64,000 nucleotides of DNA, from NCBI RefSeq assembly GCF_007795095.1, contig NZ_CP042218.1, positions 2,273,001 through 2,337,000 on the forward strand, written 5' to 3'. Below are positions 1 to 8,961 of this stretch, one piece after another. The translations under genes and the position numbers were made by a program. The DNA is from Luteimonas granuli (GTDB lineage: Bacteria > Pseudomonadota > Gammaproteobacteria > Xanthomonadales > Xanthomonadaceae). Below the pieces are notes generated by a model. It did not search any database, was not told where the DNA came from, and was given only the letters and a program-made list of their open reading frames with translations. How positions within the stretch are numbered: position 1 is the stretch's first letter; every line of letters begins with the position of its first letter.

Positions 1-573
<573 letters not shown>

Positions 574-704
574 GCGTGTCGTCGGGGATGCGGGCGCGGC
601 CTGCGCCATGGGCCGGGCAGTGTAGCGGAGCGGCACGGGCGCGGCTTGCAGGCGCGACGGCCGCGCGACCATCATCGGGGGCCAGCCGGAACCGGAGCGC
701 CGCC

Positions 705-1285
705 ATGCGCCTTTCGAACGTCCACCACGTCCACGGACGCCCCCTGCAGGGAGACTTCCCCGGGATGTCCCGCGTGGTGTTCGGGATGGGCTGCTTCTGG
801 GGCGCCGAGCGCCTGTTCTGGACGTTGCCGGGCGTGGTGACCACGGCCGTGGGCTATGCCGGCGGGGATGCACCCGCCCCGACCTACCGCGAGGTATGCA
901 GCGGGCGCACCGGGCACGCGGAGGTGGTCCTGGTGGTGTACGACCCGGCGGGAATCTCCTTCGAGGCCCTGCTGACCCGCTTCTGGGAAGGCCACGATCC
1001 GACCCAGGGCATGCGCCAGGGCAACGACGTCGGCAGCCAGTACCGCTCGGTGATCCACTGCCACACCGAAGGACAGTATCGGGCGGCCATCGCCAGTCGC
1101 GAGGCCTACCAGCAGCGCCTCTCGGCCGCCCGTCATGGTCCGATCACCACGGAAATCGTGTACCCGGCCCCCCCCCCTTCCACTACGCGGAGGAGGAGCA
1201 CCAGCAGTACCTGTCGAAGAATCCGCACGGCTATTGCGGACTGGGCGGCACCGGCGTCCTCTGCCAGACGGGCACGGCCCCCTGA
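705..1285 (+). CDS. msrA: Peptide methionine sulfoxide reductase MsrA, reading frame broken by a C run
   Basis: Reduces methionine-S-sulfoxide in oxidised proteins; functionally it suits the peroxide-defence genes next door. The catalytic motif GCFWG is at residues 29-33 (Cys30), followed by [27 protein letters not shown] and GSQYRS, all typical of the family. The frame starting at ATG 705 is lost at a run of ten C (1168-1177). The expected continuation, [21 protein letters not shown] with a C-terminal Cys, is intact in another frame and ends at 1285. Eight or eleven C would restore one frame of about 193 codons, a normal length. A sequencing error in the homopolymer is most likely; a genuine phase-variable or inactive gene cannot be excluded. 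Confidence 0.85.
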
Positions 1286-1390
1286 TCCTGCGCCGGGGGA
1301 CGCGCTGAGCTGGAGCGATGCGGGACCGGATCCGGACGGGGCAGGACAGGCCGGATCCGGCGGGGAGCACCGGCCGCCCTGAAGGCGTGG

Positions 1391-2347
1391 CTAGACGGCG
1401 GGTGCGTTGTCGAGGCGGACCGGTGCGACGACAGCGCCGGATGCCGGCGGCTGCAGCAGGTCCGGCGGCAGGCGGCGCATCACCTGGGCGAGTTCGCCCA
1501 GGAAGTCGCCCATCGCCGTGCTCCGGCGCCAGACCATGGCGATGCGGCGGCTCGGCGCCGGGGCGCGGAAATCGACGAGTTCGATGCTCTCCGAGCGCGC
1601 CACCGGCGGCTTCACCGCCAGCGTCGGCAACAGGGTCACGCCGACGTTGGCCGCGACCATCTGGCGCAGCGTCTCGAGGCTGGTGGCCTGGAACCCGCCC
1701 TTCTCGCCGGCGCCGGAAAGATGGCAGACGTCGAGCGCCTGGTCACGCAGGCAGTGGCCGTCGGCGAGCAGCAGCAGGCGTTCGTCGGCCAGGTCGTCGA
1801 GCGCGATCGGGCCGCGGCCGGCCAGCGGATGCGTCTCCGGTACGGCGAGCACGAACGGCTCCTCGAACAGGAACTCCACGTGCAGCTGGTCGTCGCCGAC
1901 CGGCAGCGCCAGCAGGGCGGCATCCAGGCGGCCCTGCTGCAGGCGCTCGAGCAGCACGTCGCTCTTTTCCTCCACCAGCAGCAGTTCGAGCTCCGGGAAG
2001 CGCGCGCGGATCGCCGGCACCACGTGCGGCAACAGGTACGGGCCCAGCGTGGGGAACAGCCCCAGCGCCACCTTGCCCGCCTCAGGGTCCTGGCTGCGGC
2101 GCGCGGCCTCGCGCATCTGTTCGATCTCGGCCATCACCCGCCGCGCGCGGGCGGCGACGTCGCGCCCGGCGGCGGTGAGCATGACGTTGCGCGGCGCGCG
2201 TTCCACCAGGGCTACGCCGAGCTCTTCCTCCAGCTTGCGGATCTGGGTCGAGAGCGTGGGCTGGCTGACGAAGCTCGCCGCCGCCGCTCGCCCGAAGTGC
2301 AGGTGGTCGGCGAGAGCGATGAAGTAGCCCAGGTCGCGCAGGTTCAT
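1391..2347 (-). CDS. oxyR: Hydrogen-peroxide sensing LysR-type regulator OxyR
   Basis: A 318-residue LysR-family activator of peroxide-defence genes. Residues 1-60 form the winged helix-turn-helix (MNLRDLGYFIALADHLHFGR, then SFVSQPTLSTQIRKLEEELG); the rest is the substrate-binding-like sensor domain. The redox cysteines lie at residues 199 and 208 in GHCLRDQALDVCH, the same numbers as in E. coli OxyR, where they form the activating disulfide. It lies directly downstream of ahpF on the same strand, 29 bases away, so it is probably transcribed from the ahpC-ahpF direction. An OxyR-type operator is present before ahpC (4858-4894). The ATG at 2347 is where family similarity begins. Confidence 0.95.
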   Translation of the reverse strand: MNLRDLGYFIALADHLHFGRAAAASFVSQPTLSTQIRKLEEELGVALVERAPRNVMLTAAGRDVAARARRVMAEIEQMREAARRSQDPEAGKVALGLFPTLGPYLLPHVVPAIRARFPELELLLVEEKSDVLLERLQQGRLDAALLALPVGDDQLHVEFLFEEPFVLAVPETHPLAGRGPIALDDLADERLLLLADGHCLRDQALDVCHLSGAGEKGGFQATSLETLRQMVAANVGVTLLPTLAVKPPVARSESIELVDFRAPAPSRRIAMVWRRSTAMGDFLGELAQVMRRLPPDLLQPPASGAVVAPVRLDNAPAV

Positions 2348-2376
2348 GGCGGTGCCTCGCTGTGGCCGTGGCCGGC

Positions 2377-3975
2377 TTACGCCGTGGCCGCCTCGGCGCC
2401 GGCGACGGCGACGGCGGCCGGGCTGCTGCTGCGGATCAGGTGGTCGAAGGCGCTCAACGAGGCCTTCGCGCCTTCGCCCATGGCGATCACGATCTGCTTG
2501 TAGGGCACGGTGGTGGCGTCGCCGGCGGCGAACACGCCCGGCAGCGAGGTGCGGCCGGCAGCGTCGACGACGATCTCGCCGCGGGGGCTGAGCTCGATCG
2601 AGCCCTTCAGCCATTCGGTGTTGGGCAGCAGGCCGATCTGCACGAACACGCCCTCCAGCTCGACGCGGTGGCTGTCGCCGCCGACGCGGTCGCGATAGAC
2701 AAGCCCGTTGACGCGCTTGCCGTCGCCGAGCACCTCGGTGGTCTGGGCCGAGGTGATGATGCGCACGTTGGACAGGCTGCGCAGTTTGCGCTGCAGGACT
2801 TCGTCGGCGCGCAGCTTCCCGTCGAATTCGATCAGGGTGACGTGGCTGACGATGCCGGCCAGGTCGATCGCGGCTTCGACGCCCGAGTTGCCGCCGCCGA
2901 TCACGGCCACGCGCTTGCCCTTGAACAGCGGGCCGTCGCAGTGCGGGCAGTAGGCCACGCCCTTGTTGCGGTACTCGTCCTCGCCGGGCACGCCCATCTG
3001 CCGCCAGCGCGCGCCGGTGGCGAGCACCACGGTGCGGCCGCGCACGCTGGCGCCGCTCTCCAGCTGGATCGTGGTCACGCCGTCGGCGTCCTGGGTCAGC
3101 GCGGTGGCGCGCTGCAGGTTCATGATGTCGACCTCGTACTCGCGCACATGCGCCTCGAGCTGCGCCGCGAGGCGCGGGCCCTCGGTGTGCGGTACGGAAA
3201 TGAAGTTCTCGATCGACATGGTGTCCAGCACCTGGCCCCCGAAGCGTTCGGAGGCGACGCCGGTGCGGATGCCCTTGCGCGCGGCATAGACCGCGGCCGC
3301 CGCGCCCGCCGGACCGCCTCCGACCACCAGTACGTCGAACACGTCCTTCTTCGCGATCGCCGCGGCCTCACGCTTCGCGGCGCCGGTGTCGAGCCTGGCG
3401 ACGATCTGCTCGAGGTTCATGCGGCCCTGGTCGAAGACCTCGCCGTTGAGGAACACGGTCGGCACCGACATCACCTCGCGCGCCTCGACCTCGTCCTGGA
3501 ACAGGGCGCCGTCGATCGCCACATGGTGGATGCCGGGGTTCAGCACCGCCGCCAGGTTCAGGGCCTGGACCACGTCCGGGCAGTTCTGGCAGGACAGCGA
3601 GAAATAGGTCTCGAAACGGTATTCGCCCTCGAGGTTGCGGACCTGCTCCAGCAGCTCCGGCGCGGCCTTGGACGGGTGGCCGCCGACCTGCAGGAGCGCC
3701 AGCACCAGCGAGGTGAACTCGTGCCCCATCGGGAGGCCCGCGAAACGCAGGTCGATGTCCTGGCCCGGCGAGGTGATGGCGAAGGAGGGCTTGCGGTGGG
3801 CGTCGTCGCGCGACACCTCGACGCTCACCTTGTCGGACAGCGCGCGGATGTCCTCCAGGAGCTCGAGCATCTCGGCCGACTTCGCGCCGTCATCGACGCT
3901 GGCCACGAGCACCACCGGGCGCTGCAGGCGCTCCAGGTAGGCCTTGAGCTGGGTCTTGAGATCGTCTTCGAGCAT
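2377..3975 (-). CDS. ahpF: Alkyl hydroperoxide reductase flavoprotein subunit AhpF
   Basis: NADH-dependent disulfide reductase that recharges AhpC. The 532-residue protein has the expected order: a tandem thioredoxin-fold N-terminal domain with its redox pair C129/C132 (SCQNCPD), an FAD-binding GGGPAG at 219-224, the thioredoxin-reductase pair C343/C346 (AYCPHCDG), a second Rossmann motif GGGNSG, and the C-terminal FAD motif [14 protein letters not shown] Shine-Dalgarno sequence precedes the ATG at 3975. It lies between ahpC and oxyR, all on the minus strand, forming a peroxide-scavenging cluster whose neighbouring 242-base spacer to ahpC carries two REP-like palindromes. Confidence 0.97.
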   Translation of the reverse strand: MLEDDLKTQLKAYLERLQRPVVLVASVDDGAKSAEMLELLEDIRALSDKVSVEVSRDDAHRKPSFAITSPGQDIDLRFAGLPMGHEFTSLVLALLQVGGHPSKAAPELLEQVRNLEGEYRFETYFSLSCQNCPDVVQALNLAAVLNPGIHHVAIDGALFQDEVEAREVMSVPTVFLNGEVFDQGRMNLEQIVARLDTGAAKREAAAIAKKDVFDVLVVGGGPAGAAAAVYAARKGIRTGVASERFGGQVLDTMSIENFISVPHTEGPRLAAQLEAHVREYEVDIMNLQRATALTQDADGVTTIQLESGASVRGRTVVLATGARWRQMGVPGEDEYRNKGVAYCPHCDGPLFKGKRVAVIGGGNSGVEAAIDLAGIVSHVTLIEFDGKLRADEVLQRKLRSLSNVRIITSAQTTEVLGDGKRVNGLVYRDRVGGDSHRVELEGVFVQIGLLPNTEWLKGSIELSPRGEIVVDAAGRTSLPGVFAAGDATTVPYKQIVIAMGEGAKASLSAFDHLIRSSSPAAVAVAGAEAATA

Positions 3976-4090
3976 GGGGAACTCCTTCGAGAGGCAAGGC
4001 GGGGGCCTGCGACCCGTCGCGGGACGGGTCGCCACCGGCGTGGGGATGGACCGCAGGCCGCGCCGTGGCACGGACTCCGGTCCAGCCCCA

Positions 4091-4138
4091 CTGTGGGAGC
4101 GGCTACAGCCGCGATCGCCGTCATGGCGGCTCCCACAG
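4091..4138. repeat. REP-like palindrome, copy 1
   Basis: A 48-base dyad whose outer arms are the perfect inverted repeat CTGTGGGAGC / GCTCCCACAG. Two smaller hairpins are nested inside: GCGGCTACAGCCGC, and CGCC-GTCAT-GGCG, flanking GCGATCGC. The architecture and the GGGAGCGGCT core are those of bacterial REP palindromes. It is in the ahpC-ahpF spacer and could stabilise the upstream ahpC message or dampen read-through into ahpF. Confidence 0.8.
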
Positions 4139-4149
4139 GGGGTGGAGAT

Positions 4150-4197
4150 CTGCAGGAGCAGCTACAGCTGTGATCGCCGCTATAGCGGCTCCTGCAG
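4150..4197. repeat. REP-like palindrome, copy 2
   Basis: A second 48-base dyad 11 bases after the first and built to the same plan: outer arms CTGCAGGAGC / GCTCCTGCAG, nested hairpins CAGCTACAGCTG and GCCGCTATAGCGGC around GTGATC. Arm sequences differ from copy 1 in both halves, so pairing is kept although the bases changed. It ends 20 bases beyond the ahpC stop codon. Confidence 0.8.
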
Positions 4198-4217
4198 GGT
4201 GGTGGTCGAAGCCTGGG

Positions 4218-4778
4218 TCAGATCTTGCCGACCAGGTCCAGCGACGGCTTCAGGGTCTTCTCGCCTTCCTTCCACTTGGCCGGGCAGACCTCGCCCGGGT
4301 GGGCGGCCACGTACTGGGCGGCCTTGACCTTGCGCAGGAGCTCCAGCGCGTCGCGGCCGATGCCCTCGGCGGTGATCTCGATCGACTGGATCACGCCCTC
4401 GGGGTCGATGATGAAGGTGCCGCGGTCGGCCAGGCCGCTCGGGCGCAGGATTTCAAAATTCTTCGAGATCTCGTGGGTCGGGTCGCCGATCATCGGATAC
4501 TGGATCTTGCCGATCGCATCCGAGGTGTCGTGCCAGGCCTTGTGCGAGAAGTGGGTGTCGGTCGAGACGCTGTAGATCTCGACGCCGAGCTTCTTGAACT
4601 CTTCGTAGTTGAGGGCCAGGTCCTCGAGTTCGGTCGGGCAGACGAAGGTGAAGTCGGCCGGGTAGAACACGAACACGGACCACTTGCCCTTGAGATCGGC
4701 GTCGCTGATCTCGATGAACTCGCCATTCTGGTAGGCGGTGGCCTTGAACGGCTTGATTTCGGTATTGATGACGGACAT
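4218..4778 (-). CDS. ahpC: Alkyl hydroperoxide reductase subunit C (typical 2-Cys peroxiredoxin)
   Basis: Reduces hydrogen peroxide, organic hydroperoxides and peroxynitrite; reduced in turn by AhpF. The 186-residue protein has the standard AhpC length. The peroxidatic cysteine is C47 in [10 protein letters not shown] and the resolving cysteine is C165 in [14 protein letters not shown] and the C-terminal tail of 2-Cys peroxiredoxins are present. It is the first gene of the ahpC-ahpF-oxyR cluster. Its upstream region has a perfect TATAAT -10 box and an OxyR-type operator, so peroxide-induced transcription is expected. Confidence 0.98.
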   Translation of the reverse strand: MSVINTEIKPFKATAYQNGEFIEISDADLKGKWSVFVFYPADFTFVCPTELEDLALNYEEFKKLGVEIYSVSTDTHFSHKAWHDTSDAIGKIQYPMIGDPTHEISKNFEILRPSGLADRGTFIIDPEGVIQSIEITAEGIGRDALELLRKVKAAQYVAAHPGEVCPAKWKEGEKTLKPSLDLVGKI

Positions 4779-4857
4779 GGGAATCCTCTCGGTGGTAGGG
4801 AAGACACCGGCCGCAGCCGGACGCAGGGATGTTAGGTGCGATCTATCGATCAGTAAA

Positions 4858-4894
4858 ATGAATTATAACGATTCAATGGATAGGTTCTATCTAT
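4858..4894 (-). promoter_or_regulatory. OxyR-type operator and ahpC promoter
   Basis: Compared with the published OxyR consensus (ATAG-N7-CTAT repeated after 7 bases, with t and a at fixed positions inside each N7), 4880-4894 reads ATAG-GTTCTAT-CTAT, a perfect half, and 4858-4872 reads ATGA-ATTATAA-CGAT, a degenerate half; the 7-base spacer TCAATGG is exact and both N7 cores keep the internal t and a. For ahpC (minus strand) a perfect TATAAT lies at 4867-4862 with a poor -35 (ATAGAA, 17-base spacer), as expected of an activator-dependent promoter. The strong half overlaps the prmC start codon. Confidence 0.7.
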
Positions 4895-5762
4895 GAATGC
4901 CGGACGCAGCGTTGCATCCGGCCTCGCCCGGGCCCGACAGCGCATCGATGTCGCCGACGCCGCGCTGCTGATGCAGCACGTCCTCGGCCGCGGCCCAGCG
5001 TGGCTGTACGCCCACGGCGACGTTGCGCTGGCGCCGGAGGCGGAAGCCCGGTTCGAAGCCCTCGTCGCGCGCCGCGAAGCCGGCGAACCGGTCGCCTACC
5101 TGCTGGGCCGGCGCGGTTTCTGGAGTCTCGACCTCGCGGTGACGCCCGACACCCTGATCCCGCGGCCGGAAACCGAGCTCCTGGTCGAACAGGCCCTGGC
5201 GCGCCTCGACCCCGCGCTGGCGCTGCGGGTGGCGGACCTGGGCACGGGCAGCGGCGCGATCGCGCTGGCGATCGCCAGCGAGCGGCCGGAGGCGCGGCTG
5301 GTCGCCACCGACCGCAGCGAAGCCGCGCTCGCGGTTGCGCGCGCGAACGCGGCCGGTCTCGGTCTGGGCGAGCGCGTGGAGTTCCGTGCCGGCGACTGGT
5401 TCGCCCCGCTGGACGGCGAGCGCTTCGACCTCGTCGCCAGCAATCCGCCCTACATCGCCGAGGGCGACCCGCACCTGGAGCAGGGCGACCTGAGGCACGA
5501 GCCGCCCGCCGCGCTGGCTTCCGGGCGCGATGGCCTCGACGCGATCCGGAGCATCGTCGAGGCCGCGCCCGCACACCTCGTTCCCGGGGGCTGGCTGCTG
5601 CTCGAGCACGGCCACGACCAGGGTCCCCCGGTGCGTGCCCTGCTGGCGGCCGCGGGCTTTGTCGACGTCGTCACCGTGGTCGATCTGGAGGGGCGCGACC
5701 GGGTGGGTGCGGGTCGCCGACCGGGGGGCGGGACGGAGGGTGTGCCAAAGGGCGGCTGGTAG
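4893..5762 (+). CDS. prmC: Release factor glutamine methyltransferase PrmC (HemK)
   Basis: Methylates the glutamine of the GGQ motif in release factors RF1 and RF2 using S-adenosylmethionine. The 289-residue protein has the N-terminal helical domain (residues 5-80), the linker [11 protein letters not shown], the AdoMet loop LGTGSG (116-121) and the catalytic NPPY at 184-187. The last ~20 residues are unusually Gly/Arg-rich ([12 protein letters not shown]). The ATG at 4893 has no Shine-Dalgarno sequence and lies at the edge of the OxyR operator, so translation may be leaderless or weak. In many bacteria prmC follows prfA; here it is about 20 kb from prfA and divergent from ahpC. Confidence 0.93.
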   Translation: MNAGRSVASGLARARQRIDVADAALLMQHVLGRGPAWLYAHGDVALAPEAEARFEALVARREAGEPVAYLLGRRGFWSLDLAVTPDTLIPRPETELLVEQALARLDPALALRVADLGTGSGAIALAIASERPEARLVATDRSEAALAVARANAAGLGLGERVEFRAGDWFAPLDGERFDLVASNPPYIAEGDPHLEQGDLRHEPPAALASGRDGLDAIRSIVEAAPAHLVPGGWLLLEHGHDQGPPVRALLAAAGFVDVVTVVDLEGRDRVGAGRRPGGGTEGVPKGGW

Positions 5763-5796
5763 ACTCCAGGGGTTTCCAGGCAGGAGCGGCTTCGGC

Positions 5797-6738
5797 ATGC
5801 GCACGCTGTACCCAGAGATCGAACCGTTCGACACCGGCACCCTCCGTGTCGACGACCGCCATGTCCTCTACTACGAGCAGTGCGGGAACCCTGCCGGCAA
5901 GCCGGTGGTGCTGCTGCATGGCGGGCCGGGCGGCGGCTGCACGGAAAAGATGCGACGCTTCCACGACCCGGCGAAGTACCGCATCGTGCTGTTCGACCAG
6001 CGCGGCTCCGGCCGGTCCAAGCCGCATGCCGACCTCGTCGACAACACCACCTGGCACCTGGTGGACGACATCGAGCGCCTGCGCGGATACCTGGGCATCG
6101 AGCGCTGGCAGGTGTTCGGTGGCTCCTGGGGATCCACCCTGGCGCTGGCCTACGCGCAGGCGCATCCGAAGCGGGTCACCGAGCTGGTGCTGCGCGGCAT
6201 CTTCATGCTGCGCCGCTGGGAGCTGGAGTGGTTCTACCAGGAAGGGGCCTCGCGCCTGTTCCCCGAAGCCTGGCAGCACTACATCGGGGCGATTCCCGAA
6301 GGCGAGCGCGGCGACCTGATCGCCGCGTTCCACCGCCGCCTGACCTCGGACGACGAGGCCACCCGCCTGGCCGCGGCGCGGGCCTGGAGCGTCTGGGAAG
6401 CGGCCACCAGCTTCCTGCACATCGACCCGGACTTCATGGCCGACCACGAGGACCCGCAGTTCGCGCTGGCCTTCGCACGGATCGAGAACCACTACTTCAC
6501 CAACGCCGGCTTCTTCGAGTGCGACGACCAGTTGCTGCGCGACGCCTACCGCATCGTCGACATCCCGGGCGTCATCGTGCACGGCCGCTACGACGTGGTC
6601 TGCCCGATCCAGAACGCCTGGGACCTGCACCAGGTGTGGCCGAAGGCGGAGCTCGTCGTCACCCCGACCTCGGGCCATTCGGCATTCGAGGCGGAGAACG
6701 TCGACGCGCTGGTGCGGGCGACCGACCGCTTCGCCTGA
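5797..6738 (+). CDS. pip: Proline iminopeptidase (alpha/beta hydrolase, peptidase S33)
   Basis: Releases N-terminal proline from peptides in the cytoplasm. The 313-residue length is standard. The oxyanion-hole motif HGGPGGG is at 41-47, FDQRGSGRS follows near 66-74, the nucleophile is S110 in GGSWGS, and the other triad members are D266 (HGRYDVVCP) and H294 (TSGHSAFE). The start is the ATG at 5797 after CAGGAGCGG. It follows prmC by 34 bases on the same strand and converges with the Nudix gene. Confidence 0.95.
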   Translation: MRTLYPEIEPFDTGTLRVDDRHVLYYEQCGNPAGKPVVLLHGGPGGGCTEKMRRFHDPAKYRIVLFDQRGSGRSKPHADLVDNTTWHLVDDIERLRGYLGIERWQVFGGSWGSTLALAYAQAHPKRVTELVLRGIFMLRRWELEWFYQEGASRLFPEAWQHYIGAIPEGERGDLIAAFHRRLTSDDEATRLAAARAWSVWEAATSFLHIDPDFMADHEDPQFALAFARIENHYFTNAGFFECDDQLLRDAYRIVDIPGVIVHGRYDVVCPIQNAWDLHQVWPKAELVVTPTSGHSAFEAENVDALVRATDRFA

Positions 6739-6760
6739 AGGCCGGCGCGCGCGGGGGCGC

Positions 6761-7327
6761 TCAGGCCTTCGAACCGTCCGGGTTGTACTCGATCATCCAC
6801 AGCCCGGCCCAGAGCTTGAGATCGAGCTCGTAGCCCTCGGCGTACTTCCGCATCAGCCATGCGGGCGCGGTGGCCCGCGGAACGGCGTGCACGGTGATGT
6901 TCTCGTCGGCCACGCCGCCGCCGTCGCCCACCCTGCGCAGGTCGCGGGCGCGTGCGAACGCGATCCGCTCGTTGCTCATGCCCGACGAGGTCGGGCCCAT
7001 GAGCAGCACGTCGATGCGTCCCGCCTCCCAGCCGGTCTCCTCGATCAGTTCGCGTCGCGCGGCCGACTCCAGGGTGTCGGCGTCGAAATCGTCGCCCACC
7101 AGTCCCGCCGGCATCTCGATGGTGCGTGCGCCCAGGGGAATCCGGTACTGCTCGACGAACAGCACGTCGTCGTCCGGCGTCACCGCGATCACCAGCACCG
7201 CGAGCCCGTCCTTGCCGTGGGTGCGTTCGCAGGACTCCCAGTGCCCGCGCCGGACCATGCGCAGCCACTCGCCTTCGTAGAGGACCTCGGGAGCGGCATC
7301 GCCGAAAGGAATGCTGTCGTCGTCCAT
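6761..7327 (-). CDS. Nudix hydrolase, ADP-ribose pyrophosphatase-like
   Basis: A 188-residue Nudix-family pyrophosphohydrolase that probably cleaves nucleoside-diphosphate sugars such as ADP-ribose. The Nudix box runs from G78 to W100 and ends in RELIEETGW; the first conserved Glu of the box is Asp (D84), while the metal-binding REXXEE core is intact. The segments VEQYRIP and IEMPAGLV upstream of the box resemble the ADP-ribose pyrophosphatase group. It is the last gene of a minus-strand trio, 9 bases after the exonuclease gene. The exact substrate cannot be fixed from sequence. Confidence 0.85.
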   Translation of the reverse strand: MDDDSIPFGDAAPEVLYEGEWLRMVRRGHWESCERTHGKDGLAVLVIAVTPDDDVLFVEQYRIPLGARTIEMPAGLVGDDFDADTLESAARRELIEETGWEAGRIDVLLMGPTSSGMSNERIAFARARDLRRVGDGGGVADENITVHAVPRATAPAWLMRKYAEGYELDLKLWAGLWMIEYNPDGSKA

Positions 7328-7336
7328 GGGCCGATC

Positions 7337-8290
7337 CTAGCCTGCCACCGATGTCGTCGCAGGGTCGGCCGCCGTGGGCGCCGGGCCGGAGCAGACCGCA
7401 TCCAGCCGGCGCCGGGTCATCGGCCCGAAGCCGACGGCATCGGCGAACGCCTGCAGGGTGCCGCCCTCGGGCGTGGCGCGTGCGAACGGCGGCGTAGCGT
7501 CCCGCAGCGGCGCATCGCAGGCGATGGTCGAAAGCCGGCGGTACAGCAGCGCCTGTTCGCGATGTTCGCGCAGCCGGGCCGCGACCGTCGCAGCGCCGCG
7601 CAGGCGGAGGAAGGCGACCTCGTCGATGCGCTCCAGCAGCGCGTCCAGGGTGCCGAAGTGCGACAGCAGCACCGCCGCCGTCCTCGCACCGACACCGGGC
7701 ACGCCCGGGATGTTGTCCACCGCGTCGCCGCACAGCGCCAGGTAGTCGGCGAGCTGGTGCGCGTGAACACCATGCCGCGCCTTGACCCCGTCCTTGCCCC
7801 AGCGGTGATCGCGGGCATAGTCCCACTGCTCGTCGCCGGCAAGCAGCAGCTGCGACAGGTCCTTGTCCGCCGAGACGATCACGCCGCGGTAGCCGTCGCC
7901 ACGGACCACGGCCAGAGCGGTGCCGATCAGGTCGTCGGCCTCGTACTCGGGATGTGCCAGCACAGGCAGGCCGAGTGCGGCGCACAGGGCCTTGCAGTAG
8001 GCGAACTGGCGCTTCAGTTCCGGCGGCGCCGGATCGCGGTTGGCCTTGTAGGCCGGATACAGGGCGTTGCGGAAGCAGGAGTCCAGCGCCTCGTCGAAGG
8101 CGACGGCGATGTGCCGGGGGCGTTCGCGCTCCAGCAGGTCCAGCAGGAAGCGGGCGAAGCCGTGCACCGCGTTGGTCGGCCAGCCCTCGGCATCGCGGAA
8201 GCCGTCGGCGGGCATCGAATGCCACGCCCGGAAGACATACAGGCTGGCATCGACCAGGTACAGCGACGTCGCTGGAGCGGGCAGGCTCAC
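7337..8290 (-). CDS. FEN-like 5'-3' exonuclease (stand-alone)
   Basis: A 317-residue structure-specific nuclease related to the 5' nuclease domain of DNA polymerase I and to E. coli Xni. Family landmarks appear in order: LVDASLYVFRAW at the N-terminus, AFDEALDSCFRN and YPAYKANRD, the metal-ligand acidic motifs EADDLIGT and SADKDLSQLL, and the H3TH DNA-binding motif DNIPGVPGVGARTA. There is no polymerase domain. I choose the GTG at 8290 because it overlaps the preceding stop codon by four bases (GTGA), indicating translational coupling with the nitroreductase gene. It probably acts in flap or primer removal. Confidence 0.85.
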   Translation of the reverse strand: MSLPAPATSLYLVDASLYVFRAWHSMPADGFRDAEGWPTNAVHGFARFLLDLLERERPRHIAVAFDEALDSCFRNALYPAYKANRDPAPPELKRQFAYCKALCAALGLPVLAHPEYEADDLIGTALAVVRGDGYRGVIVSADKDLSQLLLAGDEQWDYARDHRWGKDGVKARHGVHAHQLADYLALCGDAVDNIPGVPGVGARTAAVLLSHFGTLDALLERIDEVAFLRLRGAATVAARLREHREQALLYRRLSTIACDAPLRDATPPFARATPEGGTLQAFADAVGFGPMTRRRLDAVCSGPAPTAADPATTSVAG

Positions 8291-8889
8291 GCCGACGGCG
8301 TCCACTCGCGCAGCAGGCCGGCGGGATCGGGCCGGTCGCGCTCGGGCGCCTCGATCCGCGGAGTGCCGATGTGGACGAAGCCGACGATGCGCTCGTCGGC
8401 GCCGAGCCCGAGCAGCGCGAGGATCGCGGAATCGTAGGCCGGCCAGCCGGTCAGCCAGGTGGCGCCGAAGCCGAGTCCCTGCGCCGCCTGCAGGAGGGCG
8501 AAGCAGGCGCAACCGGCGCTGAGCAGGCGTTCCTGTTCGGGGATCGCCGCGTCGGCCGGGTCGAGCACCGCCACCACGACCACCACCAGCGGCGCATGCG
8601 AGAAGCGCGCGCGGTCCTTGGCGACCGCGGCGTCGCCGGCGTCGGGATGCAGTTCCAGGCCGCGCGCGGCGACCGCCTCGCCGAGCGCGTCGCGGGCGTG
8701 GCCGGCGATGGACAGGAAGCGGAACGGGACCCGCTTGCCATGGTCCGGCACGCGTACGGCCGAGGCCAGCATGCGCTGCAGCTCGTCCGCGCTCGGCCCG
8801 GGCTCGCCCAGCTGCCGGGCCGGAACCGAGCGGCGCGCGTCCAGGGCCTGCAGGAGCGGGAATTGCGGGCTATTTGCGATTGCAGTCAC
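8287..8889 (-). CDS. Nitroreductase-family FMN oxidoreductase
   Basis: A 200-residue protein of the small nitroreductase group (YdjA-like). It has the N-terminal ALDARRSVPARQL segment that contacts FMN phosphate, the central APLVVVVVAVLDP strand, the LQAAQGLGFGATWLTG helix, and the C-terminal VGFVHIGTP typical of the family. The physiological substrate is unknown. The chosen start is the GTG at 8889, with a GGAG element 11 bases upstream; an in-frame ATG farther up has no better support. It heads the minus-strand trio and diverges from the DUF1631 gene, with 72 bases between their starts. Confidence 0.82.
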   Translation of the reverse strand: MTAIANSPQFPLLQALDARRSVPARQLGEPGPSADELQRMLASAVRVPDHGKRVPFRFLSIAGHARDALGEAVAARGLELHPDAGDAAVAKDRARFSHAPLVVVVVAVLDPADAAIPEQERLLSAGCACFALLQAAQGLGFGATWLTGWPAYDSAILALLGLGADERIVGFVHIGTPRIEAPERDRPDPAGLLREWTPSA

Positions 8890-8961
8890 AGCGTCGGTGT
8901 CTCCGTTCAGGAATGATGGGCGAGGGTGCATCCCCCCAAGCGCCACGTTTGTCGGATTCCG

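Noticed and set aside
5780-5796. CAGGAGCGGCTTCGGC before pip as a third REP palindrome
   Set aside because: Only one arm resembles the REP core and no dyad is formed; it probably just serves as the ribosome-binding region.
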